From Candidatus Sericytochromatia bacterium (GTDB taxonomy: Bacteria; Cyanobacteriota; Sericytochromatia; UBA7694; JACMQJ01): 11,300 nucleotides of DNA. The translations under genes and the position numbers were made by a program. Shown here piece by piece: positions 1 to 8,125 of this stretch (its first letter is position 1; every line of letters begins with the position of its first letter). The stretch covers positions 1 through 11,300 of the forward strand of contig JACMQJ010000074.1 in the NCBI GenBank assembly GCA_014377055.1. The letters are read 5' to 3'. The notes beneath the pieces were generated by a model. The model searched no databases and had not been told where the DNA came from. It worked only from the letters and a program-made list of their open reading frames with translations.

Positions 1-19
1 CTGCTAAACCCACTTAGAG

Positions 20-45
20 TAAATACAATTTTTATTTTGTATTTA
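20..45. repeat. Short AT-rich hairpin
   Basis: The arms TAAATACAA (20-28) and TTGTATTTA (37-45) are perfect 9-bp complements around an 8-nt T-rich loop. It lies downstream of the stop of the transposase-like remnant on the minus strand. It may be a weak terminator or simply AT-rich coincidence; there is no clean U-tract on the minus strand. Confidence 0.25.
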
Positions 46-80
46 TTGATATAGATATATTTTAAGACTTCCAACTGTAC

Positions 81-293
81 TTATTTAAAAAAGACTAGAA
101 GTATATTCGCAAGCTCTTGTGAAAATTTCGCTTTAATTAGTCTATGAAAGTATTTATCTGATTTTATTGTCCAAAATATTTTCAAAACCATCAAAGTTAA
201 TATCATACCATCACTACATTTTGCATTGTAATGACTTTTGTGACCTAATTTAAATAATAACTCATTTATTTTTGTCCAAATATTGTTTATTTC
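81..293 (-). pseudogene. Transposase-like remnant without a start codon
   Basis: This is an open stretch of 70 codons ending in TAA at 81-83 and preceded in frame by another TAA (294-296). It contains no suitable early ATG, so it is unlikely to be an intact gene. The middle reads like the N-terminal region of DDE transposases, where a 'sDg.iLtl..LK' pattern follows a basic stretch: here CSDGMILTLMVLKIFW lies at about residues 26-41, followed by KSDKYFHRLIK. It ends in a hydrophobic tail and has no catalytic DDE core. Its setting is otherwise gene-free and close to the Rpn remnant and repeat copies, which fits an accessory decay zone. The transposase assignment is from pattern memory only. It could also be chance AT-rich coding, although the amino-acid composition looks protein-like. 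Confidence 0.4.
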
Positions 294-318
294 TTAATTT
301 ATTGATAACATTTTAATA

Positions 319-369
319 GAACCCCTGATTAAATTATTTCTTGATAAATTTATTTTAATTCAGGAGTTC
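319..369. repeat. Long hairpin / inverted repeat
   Basis: Arm 319-333 (GAACCCCTGATTAAA) pairs with arm 354-369 (TTTAATTCAGGAGTTC) apart from one bulged base and one wobble position, leaving a 20-nt AT-rich loop. GC-containing outer arms stand out in this AT-rich, gene-free stretch. On the plus strand a run of T (381-386) follows after a gap. It could be terminal inverted repeats of a tiny element, or a terminator-like hairpin. No gene on either strand clearly needs a terminator here. Confidence 0.45.
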
Positions 370-450
370 ATTGATTAATAGTTTTTTAACATTTATTTAT
401 TTGCCATTGAGATATTCTTAATGTGTTATTTACTCCACATTTTTTATTTA

Positions 451-562
451 ATATTAGAGCTTACAAATAAAACTATTTTCAAAGCATAAAAATAATATCA
501 TATAATTTTGAAGGCAGTCTGAAAGTGTCGTAACTATTGATAAAATAAGATATTTTTCATTG
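451..562. repeat. Direct repeat, left copy (duplicated kdpD tail)
   Basis: This segment is an imperfect direct copy of 1451-1550, in the same orientation, with one 12-nt length difference. Read on the minus strand it starts with codons NEKYLILSIV, identical to KdpD residues 653-662. It then continues in the same frame through TLSDCLQNYM to a final ICKL and stop (TAA at 454-456). Several differences between the copies are synonymous (AAG/AAA, TCG/TCA, TGT/TGC, TTA/CTC). The two copies flank the Rpn-family pseudogene at 577-1428. It is not a target-site duplication of ordinary size. Confidence 0.8.
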
Positions 563-576
563 AAATAGAAAATATA

Positions 577-1428
577 TTACATTTTTTCTATTTCTTTAAC
601 ACTCAAAGATGTTGCTTTTGAAATACTTTCTATTTCAACACCTAAATTTTTTAAATTTTTAGCTATTTCCTTTTTACCCTTATTCAAAAGAAATTTATCA
701 TAACTATTTAATAGTTCTTTTTCTTTAGTCTTTGGCATTTTTTCTAACTCCGCATAAAATAAATTATCAAATTTTTCATCTCTAAAGCTTATAAATAAGT
801 TTATAAACTCAAAAATATCTATAATAGTTTCTTCTGTATAGTTTTTATCAAAAAGTATTTTTGTTAACTCTATTTTTGATTTAAGTTTCATTTTTTGGTT
901 ATTTTTTGATCTTAAAGAATACAATGTGGCCAAAACTATAAAAGCAAAAATATTATCAGATTTTTTTAATTTAATTTCTTTTTGATCTAAAATTTTGTAT
1001 GTATTATATTTGTAACTTAGCTCCATTCCAAATAAACTTTTTTCAAATTTATTAGGTTTGTATGTTTCATCGTTATCTGTAAAAATTGATATTGAAGTTA
1101 TATCATAAGTATCATGTAGATCGGAAATTCTATAAAAGTACTTAAACATTCGTTTGGAAAACTCCTCATCAAAATATCCTTGTACCTCTATATGAATTAA
1201 AATCTATTTTTCTGTTCCATCTCTTAAATATACTTTTACTAATTTGTCTGTTCTTCTGTTTTTACTTTTAGATTTTATTTTTATTCTATTTAATTCGCCA
1301 TCAAGGAACTCATAACCTTTATCAAAATCTATTTGTTTATATAGTTCAGGCATGAAAAAAGATAAAAATTCTTTCAGGAACTTACTTATTAAATTTTTCC
1401 ATTTTTCATCTTTTTTCATTTTATTCAA
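577..1428 (-). pseudogene. Rpn-family nuclease / transposase-like gene split by an amber codon
   Basis: A single reading frame of 284 codons is interrupted only by TAG at 1204-1206. The N-terminal part (1204-1428, 74 residues) has the family opening FLKEFLSFFMPELYKQIDF and the basic motif RRTDKLVKV. The part after the stop begins ILIHIEVQGYF and runs to a typical C-terminal tail (IESISKATSL, KEIEK). In this PD-(D/E)XK family the catalytic core is an Asp (here D61) followed by an E-x-Q (here E81-V-Q83). The stop at codon 75 falls between them, where relatives usually have Trp, so TGG to TAG is the simplest explanation. The downstream piece has an ATG at 1149 (codon 94), after the catalytic residues, so neither fragment should be an active nuclease. 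Rpn proteins promote recA-independent recombination and are often present as decaying copies. Read-through of the amber codon is possible but unsupported. Confidence 0.85.
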
Positions 1429-1450
1429 AACTTAATTGAAGGTAATAAAA

Positions 1451-1550
1451 ATATTATAACTTACAAATTAAACTATTTTCAAATATTATCTAATTTTAAA
1501 GACAGTCCGAAAGTGTTCTAACTATTGATAAAATAAGATACTTTTCATTG
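1451..1550. repeat. Direct repeat, right copy (overlaps kdpD 3' end)
   Basis: This is the partner of the copy at 451-562. Its right-hand 55 bases are the last codons of kdpD (stop TAA at 1496-1498). The remaining bases lie beyond the kdpD stop, yet still align in frame with the left copy: FENSLICKL here against FENSFICKL there, both ending in TAA (1454-1456 here). The kdpD stop TAA aligns with CAA (Gln) in the left copy. A second stop (TAG, 1490-1492) follows and aligns with TAT in the left copy. The pattern suggests the tail used to be coding and was shortened by point mutation. Confidence 0.8.
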
Positions 1551-3505
1551 GGTAATAAACTAGAAAAATCATATAAAAATGCTATAACACCTGTACTTTT
1601 ATTATTTGATTCCAGTGGTAAAAAAAAGTAATTACTGCTATTTAAAGTTTTAGTACCTTTTCCTGCTTTTTCATTATTATTCAAAACCCAATTTGATACA
1701 GCATTTTCATTTATATTTAAGCTAATATCATCTTTTGACTTGGCATAAGTTTTTAATTCATCATCATCATTAAACATAATAATAATTTCAAGATCAATTA
1801 CTTTTTTGAGATATTTAATTGCTATATTTGATATTTGCTCCAAAAAATTATTTTTATCGGCATTGTACTTTAATATTTGAGTTACTCTATTTTGATCTAT
1901 TTTATTTTTTCTCTCAATTATTTTTACTTTAAGTAATTCCTTGGTCATTTCTTCAAGTATCTTAACTTGATCCAACCTTATTTTTAATGCTTCCTTTTGA
2001 TTGTTAATTAATTTAGTTAATTGGCTGATAATTATTGAAGTTACAAAAAATATAATTAAGTCAAATACATATTCTACTCTTGAAATTGCTAGTGTATAAA
2101 GAGGATCAACAAAAAGAAAATCATAAATTAAAATATTAATAATAGAAATAAATAAAGAAGCTCCAGTACCAAAAAGCATTGCTGTAGTTATCGGTGAAAG
2201 TATAAAGAAGGTTTCAAACGATCTGATATTTAAACCATGATAAAGAAACATACCAACCGAAGTAACAGGTATTAATGTTAATAAACTGAAAAGATAATCC
2301 TTAATATTAAATTTAAAGCCTACATTTCTTTTTCTATCCGAAAAGTTAATGTTTTGAATATTCTTTGTTTCAATAGGGCTAACAAAATATATATCAAAAT
2401 TATTTGATTCATCAAGTATTTTATAGGCTGGCGATCTTCTCAAAACCCAAGTCAAAATATTACCTCTTGGCTTACCCATTACAACTTTGGTTATTTTTTC
2501 TTGATTTGCAAAATTAACTAATTCATTGGCAGTGTCTATTCCCGTTGTCATTTCTATTTTAGCTCCAAGTGATTCGGCTAAAGTAAGAGCATCAGTCAAA
2601 TAAGCTCGATCTGTATGTGTAAGATTTTTTCTTGGCACAACTTCAACATAAAGAGCAAACCACTCTGCATTAAGATCATTTGCCATTTGATAAGTTCTTC
2701 TAATAAGTGACTCAGCGTAGGGACTAGGGGCAACACTTACGAGCAACCTCTCTGACGTTGCCCACATTTTATTAATTGATCTAGCTTTCATGTGATTAAC
2801 AATTTCATCATCAAGCTTATTTGCTACTCTTCTTAATGCTAATTCTCTTAAAGCTGTTAAGTTATGTCTTGAAAAAAAATTTTCAATAGCTCTTTCAGCT
2901 TGTTCAGGAATATATACTTTTCCTTCTTTTAGCCTATCATGTAGCTCTTCAATAGGTACATCAATAATTTCTATTTCATCAGCTCGATCCAAAAATAAAT
3001 CAGGCAAAGTTTCGGAAACCCTTATATCACTGATTTGTGAAATAACATCATTAACACTTTCAAAATGCTGAATATTAACCGTTGTATAAACATCAATATT
3101 ATTTTCGAGAATTTCTTCTATATCCTGATACCTTTTTGGGTGCTTACTCATAGGTGGATTAGAGTGTGCCAATTCATCGACCAAAACTAAATCAGGTTTT
3201 AAACTAATAATTTTTTCGACATCCATTTCTGATAAAAAAATATTTTTATATTCTATCTCTTTTCGTGGAATAATATCAAGATTCAAAATCATTGCTTCAG
3301 TTTCTTGCCTTTTATGAGTTTCGACAATACCAATAACTACATTTTTACCTTTTTGCTTTAACTTGTTACCTTCTTCAAGCATAGAATAGGTTTTGCCTAC
3401 TCCAGGAGCATAACCCAAGAATATTTTTAGATGACCTTTAATTTCTTGGGCTTTTTTTATTTCAGCCAAAAGAGCGTCAGGATTAGGTCTATTTTGATTC
3501 TTCAT
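1496..3505 (-). CDS. kdpD: KdpD sensor protein lacking the kinase module
   Basis: This encodes 669 residues of a KdpD-type osmosensor/K+ sensor. The N-terminal KdpD domain (about 25-235) has the Walker-A-like GYAPGVGKTY (31-40) and the Walker-B-like DLVLVDELAH (105-114). A universal-stress-protein fold follows (about 252-375). In some bacteria this domain binds c-di-AMP, but binding cannot be judged here. Four membrane helices lie at about 402-497, then a charged linker and a GAF-like domain (about 550-650). The protein ends at TLSDCL, where family members of about 890 residues continue into HisKA (His box) and HATPase. Phosphotransfer to KdpE is therefore impossible from this product, though the N-terminal and USP parts could still act as a regulator. 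Cyanobacterial KdpD proteins are also truncated, but usually much earlier. It starts 9 nt after the kdpC stop with no strong ribosome site, so translation is probably coupled. The 3' end lies in a duplicated, decaying zone next to the Rpn pseudogene. Confidence 0.92.
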   Translation of the reverse strand: MKNQNRPNPDALLAEIKKAQEIKGHLKIFLGYAPGVGKTYSMLEEGNKLKQKGKNVVIGIVETHKRQETEAMILNLDIIPRKEIEYKNIFLSEMDVEKIISLKPDLVLVDELAHSNPPMSKHPKRYQDIEEILENNIDVYTTVNIQHFESVNDVISQISDIRVSETLPDLFLDRADEIEIIDVPIEELHDRLKEGKVYIPEQAERAIENFFSRHNLTALRELALRRVANKLDDEIVNHMKARSINKMWATSERLLVSVAPSPYAESLIRRTYQMANDLNAEWFALYVEVVPRKNLTHTDRAYLTDALTLAESLGAKIEMTTGIDTANELVNFANQEKITKVVMGKPRGNILTWVLRRSPAYKILDESNNFDIYFVSPIETKNIQNINFSDRKRNVGFKFNIKDYLFSLLTLIPVTSVGMFLYHGLNIRSFETFFILSPITTAMLFGTGASLFISIINILIYDFLFVDPLYTLAISRVEYVFDLIIFFVTSIIISQLTKLINNQKEALKIRLDQVKILEEMTKELLKVKIIERKNKIDQNRVTQILKYNADKNNFLEQISNIAIKYLKKVIDLEIIIMFNDDDELKTYAKSKDDISLNINENAVSNWVLNNNEKAGKGTKTLNSSNYFFLPLESNNKSTGVIAFLYDFSSLLPNEKYLILSIVRTLSDCL

Positions 3506-3514
3506 ACTTTAAGT

Positions 3515-4111
3515 TTATTGTAATTTATCTAATTCTAAGTTCATCATCAAAACATTAACTCTTGACTCACCGTTAAATCCCAAAAAAGGTCTTTCAGTAA
3601 GTTTATCAATAACTTCTCTTACCTTATCTTCTGAAACTTTTCTAGATTCGGCAATTCTTGGTACCTGCCATAAAGCTGATTTTAAACTTAAATCAGGGTC
3701 TATACCACTTGCTGAGGCTGTTATAAGTTCAAGAGGTATTTTTTCTGAGGTTTTATTTTTTGCTTTTAAAGCTTTGATATTAGCATTTAAACCATCAATT
3801 AATTTTTTATTTGTTGGTCCAAGGTTAGATCCACCTGATGTATAAACAAAATTACCTTTTTTGTAATCTGCATCTGGTGTAACCCCATAATTAACAGCTG
3901 AGGGTCTTGGTTGAAAATATTTATCTTGACTAAATGGTTGAGCAATTAATTTAGAGCCTATGACCTTATCATTTATCCTAATTAAGCTACCATTTGCATT
4001 ATCTTTAAATGTTACTTGACCTATAGCCCAAACGCTTACAGGGTAAATAATACCTGTAAGTATTGTCATAGTTGTAAATACTCTAATTGATGTTATTAAA
4101 TTTCCTGACAT
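3515..4111 (-). CDS. kdpC: Potassium-transporting ATPase KdpC subunit
   Basis: KdpC is the single-span periplasmic subunit of the KdpFABC K+ pump. It is thought to stabilise the complex and influence ATP or K+ affinity. The 198 residues match the family length (about 190). One N-terminal membrane helix lies at about 8-32, followed by the conserved blocks NGSLI (40-44), YFQPRPSA (65-72), SGGSNLGPTN (92-101), ELITASASGIDPD (128-140) and WQVPR (148-152), and a C-terminal LELDKL. The ATG at 4111 is supported by an AGGAG ribosome site (4118-4122), about 6 nt upstream. The gene is separated from kdpB by 167 bp of palindromic repeat DNA, which is unusual for this normally compact operon. It is followed by kdpD after 9 nt. 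All family blocks look intact. Confidence 0.97.
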   Translation of the reverse strand: MSGNLITSIRVFTTMTILTGIIYPVSVWAIGQVTFKDNANGSLIRINDKVIGSKLIAQPFSQDKYFQPRPSAVNYGVTPDADYKKGNFVYTSGGSNLGPTNKKLIDGLNANIKALKAKNKTSEKIPLELITASASGIDPDLSLKSALWQVPRIAESRKVSEDKVREVIDKLTERPFLGFNGESRVNVLMMNLELDKLQ

Positions 4112-4278
4112 ATTTTTTCTCCTATTTATATTTTATTTAAGAGGGCAACCGCAAGGGATTGCCCCTACATTCAACATTTTCTCTTATCCTCCATCTTTCT
4201 TAGTCCTTTCCTTTTCTCTTATTCCTTCCTTTGCAAAGGAAGGCTAGGATGGATTAGAGAGGGGTTTAGGGGGTGAGT
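4112..4278. repeat. GC-rich palindromic repeat patch between kdpB and kdpC
   Basis: This spacer is far richer in G and C than its surroundings and contains two strong palindromes. One is a GGGCAA...TTGCCC hairpin (4143-4164); on the plus strand its inner CC/GG pairs close a GCAA loop, with two bulged bases. The other is the perfect 20-bp palindrome CCTTCCTTTGCAAAGGAAGG (4224-4243). Pyrimidine-rich and G-rich tracts lie around them, up to the kdpB stop. The style resembles dispersed intergenic palindromic repeats found in many copies in some bacterial genomes. It may be a mobile repeat insertion, and could lower or decouple kdpCD expression from kdpFAB by RNA folding. The kdpC ribosome site at 4118-4122 lies just outside the repeat. 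Confidence 0.7.
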
Positions 4279-6384
4279 TTAAGCCAAATGCAAAAAGCTG
4301 ACAACCAAATCAATTATTTTTATCCCAATAAAAGGACTTATAATTCCACCCAAACCATAAACAAGTAAATTTTTTCTTAATAATTCAGTGGCTGTAGCAG
4401 GCTTATAATCAACCCCTTTTAAAGCCAGAGGTATTAAGGCAGGTATTACCAAAGCATTAAAAATAATTGCGGATAAGACAGCACTTTCAGGTGAGGACAA
4501 ATACATTATATTCATACTACTTAATTCAGGATAAACAGCTGAAAACATAGCAGGTAAAATAGCAAAGTATTTAGCAATATCATTAGCTATACTAAAAGTT
4601 GTTAACGAGCCTCTGGTTATCAAAATCTTTTTTCCAACTTCTATAACTTGAATTAATTTACTTGGATTAGAATCCAAATCAAGCATATTACCTGCTTCTC
4701 TAGCAGCGGCTGTCCCTGTGTTCATTGCAACACCTACATCAGCCTGTGCTAGAGCGGGAGCATCATTTGTACCATCGCCAATCATTGCCACCATGTGACC
4801 TTGTGCTTGATATTTTTTGATTAAATCTAATTTATCTTCTGGTTTTGCTTCGGCAACAAAATCACTCACTCCTGCTTCGGCTGAAATTGCAGCGGCTGTT
4901 AGCGGGTTATCACCTGTAACCATAATAGTTTTTATACCAACATAGTTTAGGCCTTGTATTTTTTCCTTAATTCCACCTTTTAAAATATCTTTTAAGTAAA
5001 TAACACCCATTATTTGATTATTTTTTGAAACAACTAAAGGTGTACCACCGCTTCTTGATATTTTTTCAACAATAGCTTTTAAATCTTCAGGAATAACTGT
5101 ATCTTTTTTCAAACTTTTGACGAATTCTATAACTGAATCAGTTGCACCTTTTCTGATTACATCTCCATTAAAATCAACTCCACTCATTCTTGAATTAGCA
5201 GTAAAAGGAACAAAAACTAAATTATCTTTTTCGCCTAGATTATGTTCTCTAATATTGAATCTTTCTTTTGCCAAAATAACAACGGATCTGCCCTCTGGTG
5301 TTTCATCACTGAGGGAAGCAAATTGTGCAACCTCAGCCAATTCTTTTTCAGTAATATTTTTAACTGGAATAAATTCTGCAGCTTGTCTATTACCTAAAGT
5401 TATTGTTCCTGTCTTGTCCAAAATAACTATATCGACATCACCTGAGGCCTCAACCGATCTACCCGAAAAAGCTAAAACATTTATTTGTAATAATCTATTC
5501 ATACCTGCAATACCAATAGCTGAAAGTAAAGCTCCAATTGTAGTTGGTGCTAATGCAACAAACAGCGAAACAAGTTTAGTGATAGTTGAGGATTTACCCG
5601 CATATATAACATAAGGTTGAACTGTAGCTGTAGCAAGTAAAAATACAATAGTGAGAGATATAAGCAATATTGAAAGAGCTATTTCATTAGGTGTCTTTTG
5701 TCTTACAGCACCTTCTACTAACTCAATCATTTTATCTAAAAAGGATTCGCCAGGATTTGATCTAACACCAACTACAATCCAATCTGACAAAACACGAGTA
5801 CCAGCAATAACAGCAGATCTATCACCTCCACTTTCTCTAATAACGGGTGCTGATTCCCCTGTTATGGCTGATTCATCTATACTAGCAACCCCTTTAATAA
5901 CTTCACCATCAGCAGCAATTACGCTTCCAGCCTCAACTAATATTAAATCTCCTTTTCTTAATACAGAAGCATCAACAATTTGACCTATACGATCTTCGAT
6001 AGAAGTTATTTTTTTTGCATTCAAATCTTTTTTTGACTTTCTAAGAGAATCAGCTTGAGCCTTCCCTCTACTTTCAGCTATTGCCTCAGCAAAGTTAGCA
6101 AAAATAACTGTAAACCATAGCCAAATAGTAATTTGAGATGTAAATAATAAGCTCTCGTCATGATTACTTTGAACCAAGTTAGTAATTAAAAATATTGTGG
6201 TTAAAATAGCTCCAAGCTCAACACAAAAGATAACAGGATTTTTAACTAACTCAACAGGATTTAACTTTTTGATTGAATTAATAAGTGCATCTTTTACTAA
6301 ATCAGCTTGAAGAAGCTTTGTTTTTTTCTCATTATTATTTTGAGAATTATTGGTTTGATTTTCTTTTTCTAAAATTTTACTCAT
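4279..6384 (-). CDS. kdpB: Potassium-transporting P-type ATPase KdpB subunit
   Basis: KdpB hydrolyses ATP to drive K+ import through KdpFABC in the inner membrane. The 701 residues compare with about 680 in E. coli, the extra length lying mainly in an Asn/Lys-rich N-terminus. All catalytic P-type ATPase motifs are present: TGES in the actuator domain (175-178), the phosphorylated Asp in DKTGT (323-327, D323), the nucleotide-binding segment with FTANSRMSG (394-402) and RKGA (411-414), MVTGDNPLTA (488-497) and GDGTNDAPAL (536-545). PTTIG (280-284) in the membrane helices and NDIAKYFAI (601-609) match the membrane residues linked to coupling in Kdp. Ser178 of TGES corresponds to the serine whose phosphorylation inhibits the E. 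coli pump, so that control could exist here. The AAGGA ribosome site overlaps the kdpA stop codon and the start lies 13 nt after it, indicating tight coupling. The gene looks fully functional. Confidence 0.98.
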   Translation of the reverse strand: MSKILEKENQTNNSQNNNEKKTKLLQADLVKDALINSIKKLNPVELVKNPVIFCVELGAILTTIFLITNLVQSNHDESLLFTSQITIWLWFTVIFANFAEAIAESRGKAQADSLRKSKKDLNAKKITSIEDRIGQIVDASVLRKGDLILVEAGSVIAADGEVIKGVASIDESAITGESAPVIRESGGDRSAVIAGTRVLSDWIVVGVRSNPGESFLDKMIELVEGAVRQKTPNEIALSILLISLTIVFLLATATVQPYVIYAGKSSTITKLVSLFVALAPTTIGALLSAIGIAGMNRLLQINVLAFSGRSVEASGDVDIVILDKTGTITLGNRQAAEFIPVKNITEKELAEVAQFASLSDETPEGRSVVILAKERFNIREHNLGEKDNLVFVPFTANSRMSGVDFNGDVIRKGATDSVIEFVKSLKKDTVIPEDLKAIVEKISRSGGTPLVVSKNNQIMGVIYLKDILKGGIKEKIQGLNYVGIKTIMVTGDNPLTAAAISAEAGVSDFVAEAKPEDKLDLIKKYQAQGHMVAMIGDGTNDAPALAQADVGVAMNTGTAAAREAGNMLDLDSNPSKLIQVIEVGKKILITRGSLTTFSIANDIAKYFAILPAMFSAVYPELSSMNIMYLSSPESAVLSAIIFNALVIPALIPLALKGVDYKPATATELLRKNLLVYGLGGIISPFIGIKIIDLVVSFLHLA

Positions 6385-6397
6385 TTTTATTTATTCC

Positions 6398-8113
6398 TTA
6401 AAATGCCTTTCCGCTAAGTAATTGAAAGTGTTCAGCGACACCACTCAAAGTTAATGCAGGAAAAAATGTTAAACCACCAACAATAATTACAACTCCGATA
6501 AGTAAAATCACAAAGGTTAAACCTGTTGTTGGAAATGTTCCCACAGATGTTGGAATATATTTTTTTTCAACTAACGATCCTGCTAATCTCATTACAAAAA
6601 ATATTGGAATAAATCTTCCACCAAACATTGCTAAAGTTAAAGTTAAATTCCAAAATACAGTATTAGCACTTAATCCCGCAAAAGCTGAGCCATTATTACC
6701 TGCGGCTGAGGAATAGGCATACAGAATTTCACTAAATCCATGAGCTCCTGCATTATTTAAGGCACTCGTTCCTTGTGGTATGATCGAGGCTATAGCTGTT
6801 AAAACTAGGATGAATATAGAAGGAGCAAGAACACCCAAAACAACTGATTGCATTTCAATTGGACCAATTTTTTTACCCAAATACTCAGGTGTACGACCAA
6901 CCATTAAACCAGCAATAAAAACAGTTAATATCGCAAATAAGAGCATTATATATAAACCTGTTCCTGTACCACCTAAAATGACTTCACCAAGCTCTATATT
7001 AAACATAGTTAACATTCCTCCTAGAGGGCTGTAGCTATCGTGCATACTGTTAACTGCACCAGCTGATATAGAAGTTGTTAATCCTGCAAAAAGAGTTGAC
7101 TGAGTTATACCAAAACGAGTTTCTTTTCCTTCAAAATTGAATTGATTATTTGGATCAATATCACTTATATGACTGATTAAAGTATTTGGTGCAAATTCAG
7201 AATAAGTTATAACGCCTGTAATAGATATTAAAACAATCAGCATTGCTGTCAAAATAGCCCAACCTTGTTTAGTATTATTTACCATCTTACCAAATGTATA
7301 AGTTAATGAAGCAGGTATTAGAGCCATCATGAGCATTTGAAAAAAGTTTGTTAAAGGACTTGGATTTTCAAAAGGATGAGCCGAATTGGCATTAAGAAAA
7401 CCTCCTCCATTTGTACCAATCATTTTTATTGCTTCTTGAGAAGCCATAGGCCCTTGAGAAATAAATTGTTTAGCTCCTTCAATGGTAGTAGCATCTGTGT
7501 ATTGATTGAAGTTATTTGGCACTCCTTGAGAAATAAAAAATACTGCTGATACGATTGAAATTGGCAAAAGTATATATAAAACACAACGAGTTAAATCAAC
7601 CCAACAATTACCCAGATGTTTTGATTCTTTTCGGACAAAACCTCTGATTAGAGCAACTAAAACAATCATTCCTGTTGCAGCAGATAAAAAGTTTTGAACT
7701 GTTAAACCTAACATTTGAGTAAAATAACTCATAGTTGCCTCAGGTACATAAGACTGCCAATTAGTATTGGTAACAAATGAAACAGCTGTATTTAGAGCCA
7801 AATGAAACGATGTGTTTGGTAGGTTTTGAGTATTTAAAGGTAAAATTGCTTGAAACATTTGTACAAGTATCAAAAAAATGATTCCAATCAAATTAATTAA
7901 AATTACTCCACCAAAATATTTTTTCCATGATTGATCTTCTTCGGTATCAACACCTGATATTTTGTAAATTATTTTTTCTGGTATGGATAAAAGAGGAGTT
8001 AAAAAAGTTTTATCTCCATTAAAAACTTTATACATAAAGTTTCCAAAAGGCTTGACCAAAGCCAAAAGAATTATAAAAAAGAAAGCTATTTCAGCTACAG
8101 ATTTTATTAGCAT
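6398..8113 (-). CDS. kdpA: Potassium-transporting ATPase KdpA subunit
   Basis: KdpA is the K+-selective, channel-like subunit of KdpFABC and a member of the superfamily of K+ transporters. The 571 residues (E. coli 557) comprise about ten membrane helices and four pore-loop filters, all preserved: VTNTNWQSY (114-122), GTNGGGFLNANSAHPFENP (233-251), ISAGAVNSMHDS (349-360) and NNGSAFAGLSAN (473-484). GRTPEYLGKK (406-415) is the usual conserved cytoplasmic block. The filter glycines expected at the four loops are present at loops two to four, with the family-typical Asn in loop one. The ATG at 8113 begins 12 nt after the kdpF stop. The ribosome site is weak (AGG beside the kdpF stop), so translation probably depends on kdpF. 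No damage is visible. Confidence 0.98.
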   Translation of the reverse strand: MLIKSVAEIAFFFIILLALVKPFGNFMYKVFNGDKTFLTPLLSIPEKIIYKISGVDTEEDQSWKKYFGGVILINLIGIIFLILVQMFQAILPLNTQNLPNTSFHLALNTAVSFVTNTNWQSYVPEATMSYFTQMLGLTVQNFLSAATGMIVLVALIRGFVRKESKHLGNCWVDLTRCVLYILLPISIVSAVFFISQGVPNNFNQYTDATTIEGAKQFISQGPMASQEAIKMIGTNGGGFLNANSAHPFENPSPLTNFFQMLMMALIPASLTYTFGKMVNNTKQGWAILTAMLIVLISITGVITYSEFAPNTLISHISDIDPNNQFNFEGKETRFGITQSTLFAGLTTSISAGAVNSMHDSYSPLGGMLTMFNIELGEVILGGTGTGLYIMLLFAILTVFIAGLMVGRTPEYLGKKIGPIEMQSVVLGVLAPSIFILVLTAIASIIPQGTSALNNAGAHGFSEILYAYSSAAGNNGSAFAGLSANTVFWNLTLTLAMFGGRFIPIFFVMRLAGSLVEKKYIPTSVGTFPTTGLTFVILLIGVVIIVGGLTFFPALTLSGVAEHFQLLSGKAF

Positions 8114-8125
8114 ATAAATATTTAC

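Noticed and set aside
420..445. Hairpin AATGTG/CACATT followed by T-run on the plus strand
   Set aside because: The stem is only six pairs, and there is no plus-strand gene for it to terminate.
1..576. Remaining KdpD kinase domain left of the repeat copy
   Set aside because: The minus-strand frame after the left copy stops at 454-456, and no HisKA or HATPase motif was found further left.
451..1550. Simple target-site duplication of an insertion sequence
   Set aside because: At about 100 bp, with diverged copies and partly coding content, it is too long and too old for a normal target duplication.
5117..5983. Plus-strand reading frames opposite kdpB
   Set aside because: They are antisense shadows of the conserved KdpB coding sequence, with no ribosome sites or family features.
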